Shown here piece after piece: positions 12,499 to 24,702 of a DNA stretch of 64,000 nt (position 1 is its first letter; each line of letters starts with the position of its first letter). Source of the DNA: Geosiphon pyriformis (lineage: Eukaryota; Glomeromycota; Glomeromycetes; Archaeosporales; Geosiphonaceae); contig JAAOMT010000109.1 of NCBI GenBank assembly GCA_016748015.1, positions 208,769-272,768 on the forward strand. The letters are read 5' to 3'. A program made the position numbers and the translations under genes. A model generated the notes under the pieces. It saw only the letters and a program-made list of their open reading frames with translations. It was not told where the DNA came from and ran no database searches.

Positions 12499-12950
12499 TT
12501 ACTTGATTAATTGAGTCAAAAAATTCAAATTCAAAGAACTAACCTTTTGAAAGATGATTAAATGAATACTTAGATAAAATGTCCTGGGATGAATTATTAC
12601 TGTTGAAGTTTTTGTTATCTCATTGTCATCGCTTTCTGCACTTTTTTTAATGTACTTTTCTGCTTCTAAAAATTGTAACAACTCATGTGAATAATCTCGA
12701 ATCGAAATTCATACAATTTCTTCGATTTAACGTATTGGGATCTCAGCGTAACAAGAAGGAATATATCAGGGTTTTTTACCATTTACCATTTACGATATCC
12801 ATCACGAGAAGATGATCATGTGAACAGTTATGAAAGGGAGGTCAATTCCCATGCTAATATTTCATAACTATAAATATGACCAACCATCGTGGAACTTTTC
12901 TCTCTTAAAATTATTAGTGTTTGTGGGTTGACATAATCCAATCAGTACGA
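12499..12950 (-). pseudogene. TKL-type protein kinase fragment
   Basis: On the minus strand, pieces of the C-terminal half of a kinase related to the one at 38043-39451 can be read. They are GLCQPTN near 12940, TMVGHIYSYEILAWEL (matching TMAGDIYSFALLLWEL) near 12880-12830, and a tail with FLEAEKYIKK and STVIIHPR (matching LLESDKYVKE and TSIVYTSR). Stops and frame changes interrupt it, the activation segment is deleted, and no N-lobe is present. It is a dead relic of a family that is large in AM fungi. Confidence 0.65.
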
Positions 12951-13766
12951 ATGATTGATTACATTATAAGGTAAATGTCATTCGATCAGATCAACAAATA
13001 TAAAGTATTTTCCGCAATCTCTATTTTCGGCGTGATTCCGTCATCACCAAAGTTATTGATGAAAACAATAATTAAAAAATTATATGGCTCATTTTTATAA
13101 TCTATTTCATTTCTAAGTTTAAAAAGAAAAATTTTCTTCCCAAGTTTACTAATATTTCAAAAATAAATATATCAAGTTTTATTTTTTTCTATTTTTTTTT
13201 GGTGCCAATTATTTTATAAAAGCGAATTTCCCAATTCTCAAATTTTATTGTATTTTTTTATTCACTGTTTTTCTGAAAAAATTCAAAATATATCTTTGCA
13301 GTTTGTAAAAAGTGGAATCCATTAACAATTTTTTGAATAAAAAACAGGTAAATTAATATTGAAAATTTTCTGGAATGCTGGAGAGGAAAATTTATATAGA
13401 GATTGTGACCTGATGGTTTTCTAATATTTTTATAAGGTTGCGTTTACTCCTATCGCTCGCATTATTTTGAATCGGTCTCATATTGGATTCCAACTTTTTT
13501 TTTTTTTAGCTGGATACCAAAAAGGGATTTCACAATCTTAAATAAACCCCCCCCCCCCCCCCCCCAAAATATTTTTCGACTTGCTGACTTTTTGACGTGG
13601 CGACTCGGAATATTGTTTCCCGTCTCTAATTATGGATCAGATGGAGATTTTGAAACCATGTAAATAAGCTAATGTCCCTCCTTGTTTTATCACTGCGAAA
13701 TTTTCTCATATCTATTTAAACTTTTCCCGGAAAATAAAAATTGGATTTTATATTAAATCTTTAAAA
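12951..13766. other. Intergenic, with a 19-base C run at 13547-13565
   Basis: Low-complexity T and A tracts with no frame. A run of 19 C's at 13547-13565 stands out. Homopolymers of this size are often miscounted in assemblies. The last 150 bp are presumably the promoter of the lipase-like gene. Confidence 0.5.
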
Positions 13767-15215
13767 ATGATGACTAAAAGCAAGAGTATTACTTGGTTAA
13801 TAAAAGCTCTATTTGCCATCTTTTTTTTCGAATTCACTATCTTTATCATCTATGGTAAAAATCTTAAATGGCATGACTTTAAAAAAAATTCTTTCACTCA
13901 AAAAACTAATCTTTTAATGAAATTGGTAGAAGACTTTTTATTGAACAAATTACCTCCGTTTGCAAAGAGCTTCCTGGAAGTAGACCCTATCAAACATATC
14001 CACGTTATCAATCCCCCTAATAGTCATAAAGCCAAACAGATTGCAAGGTCAAACCTTAGTCAAGATGGTATCAAATATGAATACCTAATTTCTGATCTAA
14101 AACGTGATTATATAGACGAATATGCATGGTGGGCAATGCGATCATATTGTTTGGATCAAGATGACTTGGTTGCCCCTGGGATTTATGGTAAGTTTTTAAG
14201 ATAAACAATAAAATTTTACCAAGCATATCGTTTAAAAAAAAGATAACCTTAAAGCATTTAAATTATTCATCATATTTTAGCCGCAGTTACCGTACGTGAT
14301 TACAAATTAATTTTAATGGTTAGAGGAGAATCTAGGGTTGATAATCAGGAATATTGGTCAACTCGAAATAATCAACTTATCGACTATCCTACAACAAATC
14401 GAGCAGCCATTGGAGCTAAAGTTGATAGAGTCTTTTATGAAAACTTTCAGAGAACCAACGGACAAATTACCCAATTTATTTTGTTGGCTCTAAACGAACA
14501 CAATATTAACCTAATTGTGGCCGTTGGGCATGGTTCTGGTGGTGGTGAGATAAGTTCTTCCCTTAACTTTGGTTCAATATCATCTTGCAAATTCAACTAA
14601 AAGTAATGGTTATTTTTTTTAGCCTATGCAGTGTTACAAATGTTGGAAATGATTCACTTGGATCTGAATATACCTCTGAAAGTATATACTTTTGGACAGC
14701 CGCATCTAGGCAATAGGGAATTCGGGCAACAATTTGATGCATTAAACAGTGGGGATAAAGTTTCATTAGTAAGAGTGACAAACATGGACGATTACGTACC
14801 AAAACTTCCACTAAGTACGGGGCAAATTTTTTATGTGCAAAGTAATACAGAAATTTGGATTGAATCTGATGATTGTGGATGTCCTACGGGTAAGACTTTT
14901 CTATGTATTGGGCCGATAATTTATCAGCCTAATCAGCCTAAGATTAGTTTGGAAAGCCAGGTTAGTATATTAAGATTACGATTATGATAATTTTTATTTT
15001 TTAGACGTCAAAAATAACTTGAATCAATTTGAATACTGTAGGAATGTAATGCTCAGTTTACAAATCCAGATTTTTTACCAAATAATGGCCCTTATTTTGG
15101 CTATATGATGGGAAACTGTTTCAATGACGCACCCCCTTGGATTTCTCCACCTGTTCAAAAAACTCTGGATGTGCCTTGGTGGAAAGAACTTTGGTTAAGA
15201 TTTTTTAACTTGTAA
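13767..15215 (+). CDS. Class-3 lipase-like protein, probably catalytically inactive
   Basis: Class-3 lipases are alpha/beta hydrolases acting on acyl glycerols with a Ser-Asp-His triad. Exons 13767-14187, 14281-14544, 14623-14960 and 15042-15215 join in frame to 398 residues. Residues about 8-30 are a hydrophobic signal anchor (WLIKALFAIFFFEF), so the protein is secretory or membrane-attached. The fold is recognisable: an early strand VRDYKLILMVRGE, an elbow VAVGHGSGGAYAV (residues 223-228), FGQPHLGN, then TNMDDYVPKLP with the acid Asp near 285, and NGPYFGYMMGNC at the end. Where family members read GHSLGG, this one reads GHGSGG, putting Gly where the nucleophilic Ser sits. The segment before PYFG, where the catalytic His is expected, has Asn-Asn and no His. 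A neighbouring Ser226 might substitute, but this is unproven. Intron 2 falls exactly at the elbow, so the splice choice matters; the one used keeps the GG-A-A pattern. Confidence 0.8.
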
Positions 15216-17757
15216 AAAATAACAATGCAGAGAACTCTTTTTAAATGCATCTTTTACAAGTGCACATTATTTTTAATAAAAATAGCACCTTAATAAGTTG
15301 CAATTAACGTGATCTTTATAAATATATTAACATATAATACATATAATCTGCAAAAATATTCACATAATATCTGAATACATTATATATAACACTGTATGCA
15401 ACTTTAAATTTTTATGATTTAAGACAGTTTTTTAAAATTAAAAACCTTTGTGCTAATGATTAATTAAAATTGCCAAAATTAATTGTGGAAGAGTAAATTT
15501 TATTTATGCTTTTATAATTAAATTTTTATTTTCTAATGTATTTTTTTAATATCAAGCTTAGAATCATAATATTAAATACATATTCTTTATATTTTACACA
15601 CATAATAAATATGTTATCAAAAAATATAAAATGTAAAAACATAAATTTTGTTTTTATTCTTATGAAAATAAAATATTTAAAACAAATATATGATAAATGA
15701 AAAAATAACAAATATATAGTATATTTATTAAAGTTTAATTAACTATTAGCAACGCAATATTTTTTTATTGTAGTGAATTTACATATTTCAAAAATTAACC
15801 TTTCATATAATTAAAAAATTAAAAATTTTTTAAGACAAAATGAGTTAGTTAATTGGAACAGTTTTATATAAGAAAATTACTTTAATTAATAAAATTACTT
15901 ATTAATTATATCACATCCCTAATCCTTTTTGGTATTGAATCTATTAACCTTTCACAAAAATCAATTTTATTAGAAAGTGAACGAGGGAGATTTCCAATTG
16001 ATTAATGCAATTTTATCCTTATTCAGCATTATCTCCAAAAGCAAATCTAATAGATTTTTATTCAACTCAATCAATATGTAAAAGGGATTCAGTACAATAT
16101 CCCAAATGCCACAATCCAGACACTTGAAATTTTCGGCATAATTTAAATAGTGACATTTGCCATTTTAATACGCTATACATTTTATATTTTTGGTAAAAAA
16201 TCAATGTACCGGTGAGTTATTAAAAAATTGACATATTGGTGAACTCCGAAAAATTTGACGGCAGATAATTAAGTTGCTATTTTAATAAAATCATTTTTTT
16301 TTAATTGCACACACCCATTCTAAATGCATTCTCATCAGTGGTCCCTGAGGGGGAAGGGTGCACTTAGAGAGAGTTCTCTGTATATTTTTTTCACAACGAA
16401 GTATAGAAGAACTGACTTATACAATTTAAATATGATCATTCAAAATTTACCAATTTAAGAATTTCTCTTTGCAAGACGAATGCGTATTGCTAAAAGGGTG
16501 ATTATTTGTAATGGAATTAAAAATTTATACGTATTGACCATAAACTGTGTTCTACACTTATTTGAATACGGAATGACTTTAAAAGGTAGAATTTTTCATA
16601 TGTAATATGATTTTTAAAAAAATTAATGAATAATCCATATTCTTTTTTTTTCATTTTGAACACTATATATTATACTTAATTAGGTAAAAAAAAATATGGC
16701 TATAAAAATACTTTTGGATGTAATTAATAAAACTGTAATGAAAATTATAATTAAGATTTTCTAAATTTCAATATTAAGTTTATATCTTTTGTAATATTAT
16801 TTAATTGTTTTATTGAACACTACTTTACTAAAATTATTTGGAAATATATCTTTTAGACTGTATTTTTGTTTTGATTAAACTATTCCCATTTAATTATTTT
16901 GTCATTTTTGAGAATTAGTTGGAAAAAATATATGTATTAAAAAAATTCTGTTAATAACAAAAAAAATTTGATTTTTTTGTTTAAAGACAAATATTTTTAA
17001 TCTTGAAATAATTTTGGATATTTATTATAAAATTCAATCAAATAATTAATCGATCGGTTAAAATACTTATTTTTTACATTTGTGAAAACTAACATTAATT
17101 AATATATAAAAAATTATGATTTAAATAAATTATATTCAAAAAAATGCATTCAAATAAATTAAATAAATTTGATTATGTTTTTAGAAATTGAATTGTTAGC
17201 TTATTTTTTTATAAATTTAAATGATAATTAAGTTTCAATCTCTAAATTTTAAAGCAAAAAACTAAATTCGAATAATTTTTTTATTGAAAAATTTTCTAAA
17301 TTTATCCCTTTGAATTTTCGATAGTTAAAAGGTAAGTTTTTCTGCGACCAAGAAATATTTTATCCTGGAAAAAGACATTTATCGACTAAGATAAATGTTT
17401 AACGCTTAGGGTGAAACTAGCAGAGGTTTCGGAAGTTTGAATGTAAATTTCTCAATTTTCGATTTTAAAAGAAAGTCCAAGATCCATAATAATGACTGGT
17501 GCCTAAAATTGCTACTCCATAGAGGACAACCCAGGAAAAACAAACAAAAAAGATTGTAACCAAAACAGGAGTCACACTCCTAGGCTTAATTCATAAATGA
17601 TTGATTCAGGTGAATGGGGAGATAGCCATGAAAACATTATACATTCCGAACTGGCTTAAAAAGGATAAAATTAAATAATTTTAGATATAATAAACCAGGT
17701 TATAATTTATAACCCCATAAAATGGCTTTAATTCCAGAATTAAACCGGGAATGATCT
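15216..17757. other. AT-rich intergenic region, no gene seen
   Basis: Mostly A/T tracts. Stretches around 15950-16500 and 17330-17700 are more balanced in composition, but their short frames show no family resemblance. They may be gene relics or flanks of the following minus-strand gene. Confidence 0.45.
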
Positions 17758-18507
17758 TTAAAGAAACTGATTATTATTTTCAAGAGTCGATTCAAGTACA
17801 GTTTTTTTAGGGACTGAGAATGAATCCTGCGGCTCAATATTGAAAACAACCCCGGAATCTTGTCTTGGCGATGGTATTCTAGGAAAAGCTGATTTGGTTT
17901 GATTTGCTTGGTAACCCAGGTGAGATGTGATAACCTTTGGAGTTTTTGAGCTCGTTACTTCCGTCTTGTCATTGGAAATAGGCACGATTTCTTTTGGGGT
18001 GTTTTTGAAAATTGTTTTGTTGAAAGAAGGTTGTAAATTTGAAAGGGATACGGCTTGATTAGTGGCAATGGCTGCGAGTTTCTGAAGTTCATGAAAACTC
18101 AATTCTGATAATGTTATATTTGGGGATCTGCGTTTTGCTGCCATGATTCGACGATTGCGTTGCTTAAATTGACATGAATACAAAATAATTAGTCTCTTGA
18201 TTAAAAATATTTATGGATAAAAACTTACTGAAAACCTGCTTACCTCAGTACGGTTTAAGGAAATACCCGTTGACTTTTCCAGTTTCTCAACTAGTTCGTA
18301 GAGTGTATCCAATTTTCCGGTTAATAATTTAACCGTTTGATTAGATTCTTGACATTTCACGCAATTATTTTGCGAGGTAGGTTGCTCATAAGGTTGGCTG
18401 GTTCTACTACGACTCCCTGGATGCAAGATACTGAACCTTTGAACTCTGGGTTGAGCACCTCGAGTTTTCTGGCAACAATTATTTTTTATAATATTTCCTT
18501 CAGACAT
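17758..18507 (-). CDS. Unrecognised two-exon protein with coiled coil
   Basis: I do not recognise this protein. Exon 1 is 18507-18244 and exon 2 is 18162-17758 (minus strand), joined in phase 0 across a GTAAGC...TTTAAG intron to give 222 residues. The first part is basic and polar, with a CVKC pair, followed by a short coiled coil (LLTGKLDTLYELVEKLEKS, about residues 57-77). Exon 2 begins RNRRIMAAKRR, which is strongly basic and could be a nuclear localisation signal, then LSELSFHELQKLAAIATNQA, an amphipathic helix. The remainder is Ser/Pro/Thr-rich and probably disordered. The ATG at 18507 is the first in frame. It lies 870 bp downstream of the GRF-finger gene on the same strand; no functional link can be claimed. 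Confidence 0.6.
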
Positions 18508-19379
18508 ATCACCGACTGTCAAAAAGGTATAATTTATTCTGTTGAATGGTTCGTAAGTAAGTTGATAAGTTCCAACTTGAAAAATTCTTTAAAATTACCT
18601 TTTGTTTTGTTGAAATTTACTTGTTTAGTTTCTAGTATGTAAAAATTAAAGAGCGTATTTCTTTTTCAGACGGTTGGTTGATTCGTTGGTGATAAAGGTT
18701 GTGGGAAAAGAATAGAGATAAATTTTTGGGCGACAGTAGAAATTCGGTGCGTTTTAGAAATCCCTTTTGGGGGAACAGTGGCAATAGATTGTTCAACCGA
18801 TTTTAGGAGAGAGAGAGAGCAATGAATAATCAGGATACCTTAACTGAGTGTATCGTATTACATCACAGATAATTTAGAGGAGTTTAAACTCCGTCAAATC
18901 AACACAAATAAATGCTTTTTTTAATTAACAGACCATCTGCCAATGATCAAGTGTGACGGAAGCATGGAAGATCAGATGCGTGTTCGGCGGCTAGTTACAT
19001 AAAGGCCTTAAGCCATATAAATATATGGTAAGGTTCTTTAATAGTATGAGAACTTTTCAAACTTATTTTTTCTAGGTAGTACACTGTGGATATTATTGTG
19101 TGTGATTTACATCGCGTAAAAGATTTTAACAATGATGTGAAGAAGAATATCTTTATCTGGAAAAAACTATATATCAAAAAATAATTAGGTTTGATAAAAA
19201 AAATAAATTTCATTCAAAAATAGTTTCACATGTTTCATATACTGGTGAATGAATTTCAACTTTAGAGTGTGTTGTATAAAAAAGTATATATAAAGTTTCA
19301 CTATAAATTATTTAGGATGCTCTAATCATTTTCGAATATGTAATATATATGGAAACGCTCTTACTTTTTAATGGTCATA
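18508..19379. other. Intergenic, upstream of the coiled-coil gene
   Basis: About 18600-18990 is balanced in composition, including a GAGAGAGAGA run near 18811-18820. It presumably carries the promoter and 5' UTR of the minus-strand gene starting at 18507. The rest is AT-rich 3' flank of the GRF gene. Confidence 0.4.
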
Positions 19380-20198
19380 TCAACCATCATCTGTCCTTTT
19401 CCTCTTGAGCTCTTGAATATCTGCCTCAGCTAGCTTTAGCTGCTTTTCTAAAAGGTTCTTTTCTTGTTTCAAGACATCATTCTCTCGTTTTAGTAAAGAT
19501 ATCTCCCTCGACATTTCTTCTCTTTCTTTTTTCAACTTATTTATCGCTTCGATATCTGCTTGGGTACCAGCTTTAGCGACAGCTTCTAGTTCCCGATAAC
19601 GAATTTCCAGGATTTGTAGCAATTCATTGGTTGAGTAGTTAGCTAGGAGGGGATTATATACCTCTGTGGTATCGTCTGTCACCACAAACCTTGGGCGTTT
19701 GGCTTCTTTAGGTTTACCAGGACTTGATTTTGGAGTAAGGTAGCCAAGATTGCTCAGAGAATTATTGGGATTAGTATGGCTTGAAAGTGGTGTAGGGAGG
19801 GTTTGACATTGATTTCCTCCCTTTACCAATCCAAAATCGGCGTAGTCGCGAATTACAGAAGAATTCATTAAGTCTTGCTTAACTTGGGAATTTTTAACGG
19901 CTGGATTTTTCGGTTTGCGAAGAAAATAAAAGGATAATTCGTTTACTTCAGGTCTTTCGTTATCCTGTACCTGTTTTGGAATGTTGTCAGTCTCATCAGA
20001 TGTTGATTCTTTGTTTTTCCAAGTACCATCATCCCAAAGAAAAAAGCCACATTGCTCTTGCTGATCTTTCCAAAAGTTTGGGCACCGAAAGAAATACTTT
20101 CCTAAATTTTCAGAACTTTGTTTTCGCACTTGAAGTCGAATTGAACTTAAACCACATTTACACTTGGGAAATGTTTCAGTTTCAGTTTTGCCAGACAT
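19380..20198 (-). CDS. GRF-type zinc-finger protein with C-terminal coiled coil
   Basis: This is a single-exon, 272-residue protein. Residues 13-57 form a GRF zinc finger: C13 and C15 (CKC), C39 (YFFRCPN), C50 (QCGFFLWDD), with GKY at 33-35 in the GRF position. GRF fingers bind single-stranded nucleic acid and occur on APE2, NEIL3 and topoisomerase III-alpha; here there is no such catalytic domain. The middle (about 60-180) is polar and probably disordered, with a basic KEAKRPR patch near residue 165. Residues about 190-270 form a long coiled coil (NELLQILEIRYRELEAVAK, then repeated KK/EE heptads), suggesting oligomerisation or a partner. The start is the only ATG before the finger. A nuclear DNA- or RNA-handling accessory role is an inference from the domain. 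Confidence 0.8.
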   Translation of the reverse strand: MSGKTETETFPKCKCGLSSIRLQVRKQSSENLGKYFFRCPNFWKDQQEQCGFFLWDDGTWKNKESTSDETDNIPKQVQDNERPEVNELSFYFLRKPKNPAVKNSQVKQDLMNSSVIRDYADFGLVKGGNQCQTLPTPLSSHTNPNNSLSNLGYLTPKSSPGKPKEAKRPRFVVTDDTTEVYNPLLANYSTNELLQILEIRYRELEAVAKAGTQADIEAINKLKKEREEMSREISLLKRENDVLKQEKNLLEKQLKLAEADIQELKRKRTDDG

Positions 20199-21817
20199 TT
20201 GGCAATAGCTGAATAACGAATAAATAATTGGACAAGAATTCTCTATCTAATAGTTATGGAGTCTTGATATATCATGATTTTACAATTGCTAATGATTTTA
20301 TCGTGATGCATGTTAGTAAAAAGCAATTTTTATGATATGGTGACTATGTATATATTCGGAATTATATAGTGAACATTCTTATGATGAGATTAAGCTGTTT
20401 AATATTAAGTTATTTATTTTTTAACACCTGGAAAGATGGAAAATTTTAATTGGATCGATGAAAGAAAAAGGAGATTCTATAAATTTTAGTATTTAATCAT
20501 AAATGTTATTTTGTAATATTGAAAAAAAAACCATAGGTTTAAATTGAAGGTATAATCTGAAGGGGCAAATTCTTTATCATTGAAAATTTAAAGTTCTCTA
20601 TTTTGCTTAAATTTTATAGATATCTTAAAAAATAAGATACTTAAAGTAATTAGAGAATTATTTAAAATTTAAACAAAAGATGATTGGTTTCATTAAATTA
20701 TGAATGACAATCAACTGAAAAATCAAAATCTTATTCTCTTTGAAAAATAGCTTTCATTTTTCTGACAGTTTAACACAATATCAATATTTAAATAATACCA
20801 GGAAAAAAAGTTCTACTTTTTTTTTAAAACAAGAATTTAATAAAGCATTATTAAATTTTTATTTCAGATTTTATATATACATATTTTTTACTTTGCACAA
20901 TCAAAATTTGTATATGAGCTTTTGTTTTTGGAGGGAAAATCTTAATATTAAAAAAAGGTGAAAAAAGAAATTAAAATAATGTGTCTTTTTTATACTTTTT
21001 TAAAGAAAATTCTTATTTTATTTGAATAGTTATTTATTGAATAAAAATAAAAACAGTGAATTTTTTTTAAATATTCAATAAATGAAAAACATTTTTAAGT
21101 CTTTTGGTTTTTATATTCATATCCAAAGGTAAAATACAACCTAATTTCACAAGTCAAAACCTATTAATTCAAAAAGTTTATCTGTTTAAATAATAATAAT
21201 AATAATAATAATAATATATTCTTTATTTTTATAAATTAAAAAATAAAACTTGCATGCAAATTACCTCTTCAAAAAAAGGTTTACAAATGAAAAATTAATG
21301 AATTCGCTCAAGTAATTTTAAACTACACATTGAGTTTATTCATCTATTTAACGTTCAAATTTGAGAAAATGTTGCTCTTTGTTCTACTAAATAACTTTTA
21401 ATCTAATTGTTTTTAACAAAATTAATCTGTTTTCTAAAAATGTTGATTGTTACAAGAAGATCCAATTGTTCTCATTTCAGAACCGTCAAACTTGGATTTG
21501 GAAATACAAGAAATTTTTCTGAATTCTAAAAAATTTTATATTCCAAAAATTATGCCCACCAATCGTCATTTCACAATGCACTTTCATTATAATTACTTTC
21601 TATGATACCCTTACTTCAAGCTTTAAAATTAAGAAAAGATCGTACTTATTATAAATACTTTAGATAGCGTAAATATGATAGTTGAAGATCAATATCAACC
21701 AAAATATCACCATTATTCTAGCACCATCAGAATCACTATTGCATCATTCAATGATTTGATAGAGAAGACATAAAAAGCATTGGTCTTTACTCTTTCTTGC
21801 AAGTTAAAAATTACGAA
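20199..21817. other. AT-rich intergenic region, no gene seen
   Basis: A/T tracts with a TAA microsatellite at about 21188-21216. Composition improves from about 21430 toward the BTB gene, where its promoter must lie. A short open stretch at 20740-20961 is Phe/Tyr/Asn/Lys-rich and looks like chance in AT-rich DNA. Confidence 0.45.
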
Positions 21818-23117
21818 ATGTCAGGAACACATGGAACTAGTATACATGAATTCACACTCAATAATATTTTGAATGTGTCAACAGAGTTATACAGTCCGCC
21901 ATTTAGCACGTCTGCTGACTTGTATTGGCAGTTGCGCTTTGTTTCAGTTCGTATTATTTGAGTTTATTGAAAGTGTTTGGAACCTCCAAGATTTCTTTTT
22001 GCTTGCTGAAATAAAATTACTCTTCAGGGATATAATGTTTGTTTGAAGGAATCCACGCAGCAACCACAATTTTGTGAATTGTTCTTGTTGGCAATACCAA
22101 ATGAACATGAAAAGAAAGGAAATTTGGTGTGGGAACAACGAAATTTTTGTGCTGCTTATATTTATATCAAACATCCCTGTCAGGGGATTATTGCAAAGAA
22201 AGCGATTGATAAGCTTTTTTCGATTGGGGAGCAGAGCTGGGGTTTGTTTTAATTCATCATCAGTTTTGAATTATGAATTGATTCAGATTTCAAACTAGAA
22301 ATGTTCTAATTATCTATTACCGTTTTTGCAAAAAAGGTTCTCGAAAATTTTGCAAAAGATCATTACTATCACCAAACATAATAATTGGTGTAGAATTTGA
22401 TAAGCATCAACCATCACCTAGCAAACAGCGATCTCCATTCCCACCTGAACCAACTTCTAAGAACCTTGTAAAGGCATGGCAACAACAATTAAATAACAAA
22501 AATATGGCTGACTTAAAATTGATTGTTCAAGATCAACCAATTTATGCTAATAGTTCTATACTTTCAGCACGGTCAGAATATTTTTGTCAAATGTTCAAAG
22601 GAAATTGGTTAGAGTCACGAGTGGATGGTTTTATTACTGTAGAGATCACTGATTATCCATCAAATGTCGTCTTACAAATGTTAGAATTCTTGTACACTAA
22701 TAAAATATCTTTGGGAAATTTGCCGACGCCATTGAAAACCTGGGTCTCTATTTTCAGGTAATTTGAATAATTCTCGAATTAAATGTGTTCATTCGAATAA
22801 AATATTTTAATCCTAAATTCCACTGTTTATGTATTTCTTGCAGCATCGCGGATAAGTACCTGATAAAAGATTTAAGGCAGATATCGTACCTAAAAATAAT
22901 GGATGAGCTAACGGTTGAAGATGTGGCAGAAATTCTATTTTCCTCTGGTTGGAAATGGGATGATTTAAAGACATATCTGATGAAATTTTTGGTCAAAAAC
23001 TTCACCAAAGTTAGGGAAACTCAGGGGTTTGAATTGATTATGCGGAACCCATCAGCTTATCTCAATTTCGCAGAAGTTTTGAGCGAGATTCACATGTCTC
23101 TTATACCATCAACTTGA
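21818..23117 (+). CDS. MATH-BTB protein A
   Basis: MATH-BTB proteins typically recruit substrates to Cullin-3 ubiquitin ligases through BTB, with MATH binding the substrate; this role is inferred. Exons 21818-21940, 22028-22241, 22337-22757 and 22844-23117 join to 343 residues. The N-terminal MATH-like region runs from FTLNNILN through YSPPFSTSADLYWQLRF to FSIGEQSWG and PNIIIGVEF. BTB follows at about residues 160-240 (MADLKLIVQDQPIYANSSILSARSEYF, broken here by length: ADLKLIV, IYANSSILSARSEYF, MLEFLYT). A BACK-like helical part follows (IADKYLIKDLR, DVAEILFSSGWKWDDLK). Introns fall at phase 0 after the first strand, phase 1 after SWG, and phase 2 before ADKY. It is shorter than paralogues C and D because it lacks their Ser-rich insert in the BTB domain. 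Confidence 0.82.
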
Positions 23118-24702
23118 ATTTTAAATTGAGCACTTGCAGTTTTGAATTGAATACCTTCCAATTTTAATCAATTCATTTAAGAATTAATGAAACTCCTTGC
23201 TGCTGAATTTGCTAGCTCAATTTTATGGACCCTGTTAAGGATGTTTCGATTCCAATATTCAATAAACACACGATATAACATCCCTTTTTTTTGGATATAT
23301 TGTGTCCTTTCCGAGTCAAATATAATTGTGAAGTTTTTGTGGGGCTTTTGTTCTGAAAATTAGATAATTATTTTCGTAACATAATTAACAATATTATTTT
23401 ATTAAATTTTCGACACTAAATTTTTTGGTTATCAATTGAACATTTCTATTGCATATTAGATAACTAAAAAAAAAGGCTAAACACAATTACATTGTGTTGG
23501 ACAAAGAACTACAAAATTGCAGACAGAAAATATTTCAATTTTGTATTTCATTTGACTTGTGAAAAAGTTGTTATATCAATTTTTATAATTAAAAAATATT
23601 TAAAATAAAACGTTGTTTTATAAATAATGTATTTCCTTCTAAATAATTCCAAACATTCCGCTTTTTTGAAAAGATCAAAAACTTGCAAAAATGGTAATTA
23701 TGCACAAAAAAAATTGTTTTTACTTTACAAATTGTAAGTCGTTCAATTCTCTTGGCGAAAAAATAAATATTACCTTTTTGAATTAAGATTGTTCTAGTTT
23801 TTTAAGTTTCCACTTTTAACACACCATTTGGGATCATCCCTACTAGCCTAAAGTATAATTCTCTTTGTTGTTTCTGTGTTCCCAAACCTTAACATAACAT
23901 TGTGCTATTTTTCCCAGCAATAATTATTCAAGACTAACCAAATAATTCATGTTTGTTTTCATCAATAATTGAAAGCAAAAAATTAAAATTAATGAATCAA
24001 AATGGAGAGTCACGTTTTAAATCGATTAACCGAGAAAGATTTATCTACAAGTTCTTTTAAATCTCAAAGAAGACTTAAATATTTCAAATCTTATTACTTT
24101 TATATGATTCATATCTCAAAATTAGTTTTTTATAGTCTATAAAGCTTTTTAAAACAATTCTCATTGAGTATTTTTTTTAATTTTTATTAAATTGGATTCC
24201 TCAAACAGTTAAAAAACTAAACCAAAAAATTATGAATTTTTCAATTTTTAACATTAAAATATTGATAATACCAAAAACTATTGGATACTCGATTTTAACG
24301 AACGTTTAAGTTTCGTACGCTTTTCATCAGTACATAAACTATTTTTAAAATTTAAGTAACTGAAACCCAAATATTTTGTTATCAAAAAATCTTTGAAAAA
24401 AATAAGAGTCTAGTTTCTTCGCTCAATCAACTTAAAATAATTTCTAGTTTTTAAAAGCATTTTTCAGTGCTTTCAAATATCTTGATCGTTGAAAATATAA
24501 AAATATATTTTATTTTGAAAAATTAATTAAAAGGTTTAAATTTCATGATTATTTTAATCTAAATATATATTTAGAAGATTTAATATAAATTATTTTTCTT
24601 TCACAACCAAATTAATGTGAAATTAAGGTATTTCTTTTATAAGAATCATAGTTTCAAACTTATTACAATCTATAGAAATTTTTTGCTACTCTATGAGCTA
24701 TG
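23118..24702. other. Intergenic, no gene seen
   Basis: AT-rich, moderately complex between 23150 and 24400 with no coherent frame. It serves as the 3' flank of two convergent genes (MATH-BTB A and the membrane protein). Confidence 0.45.
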
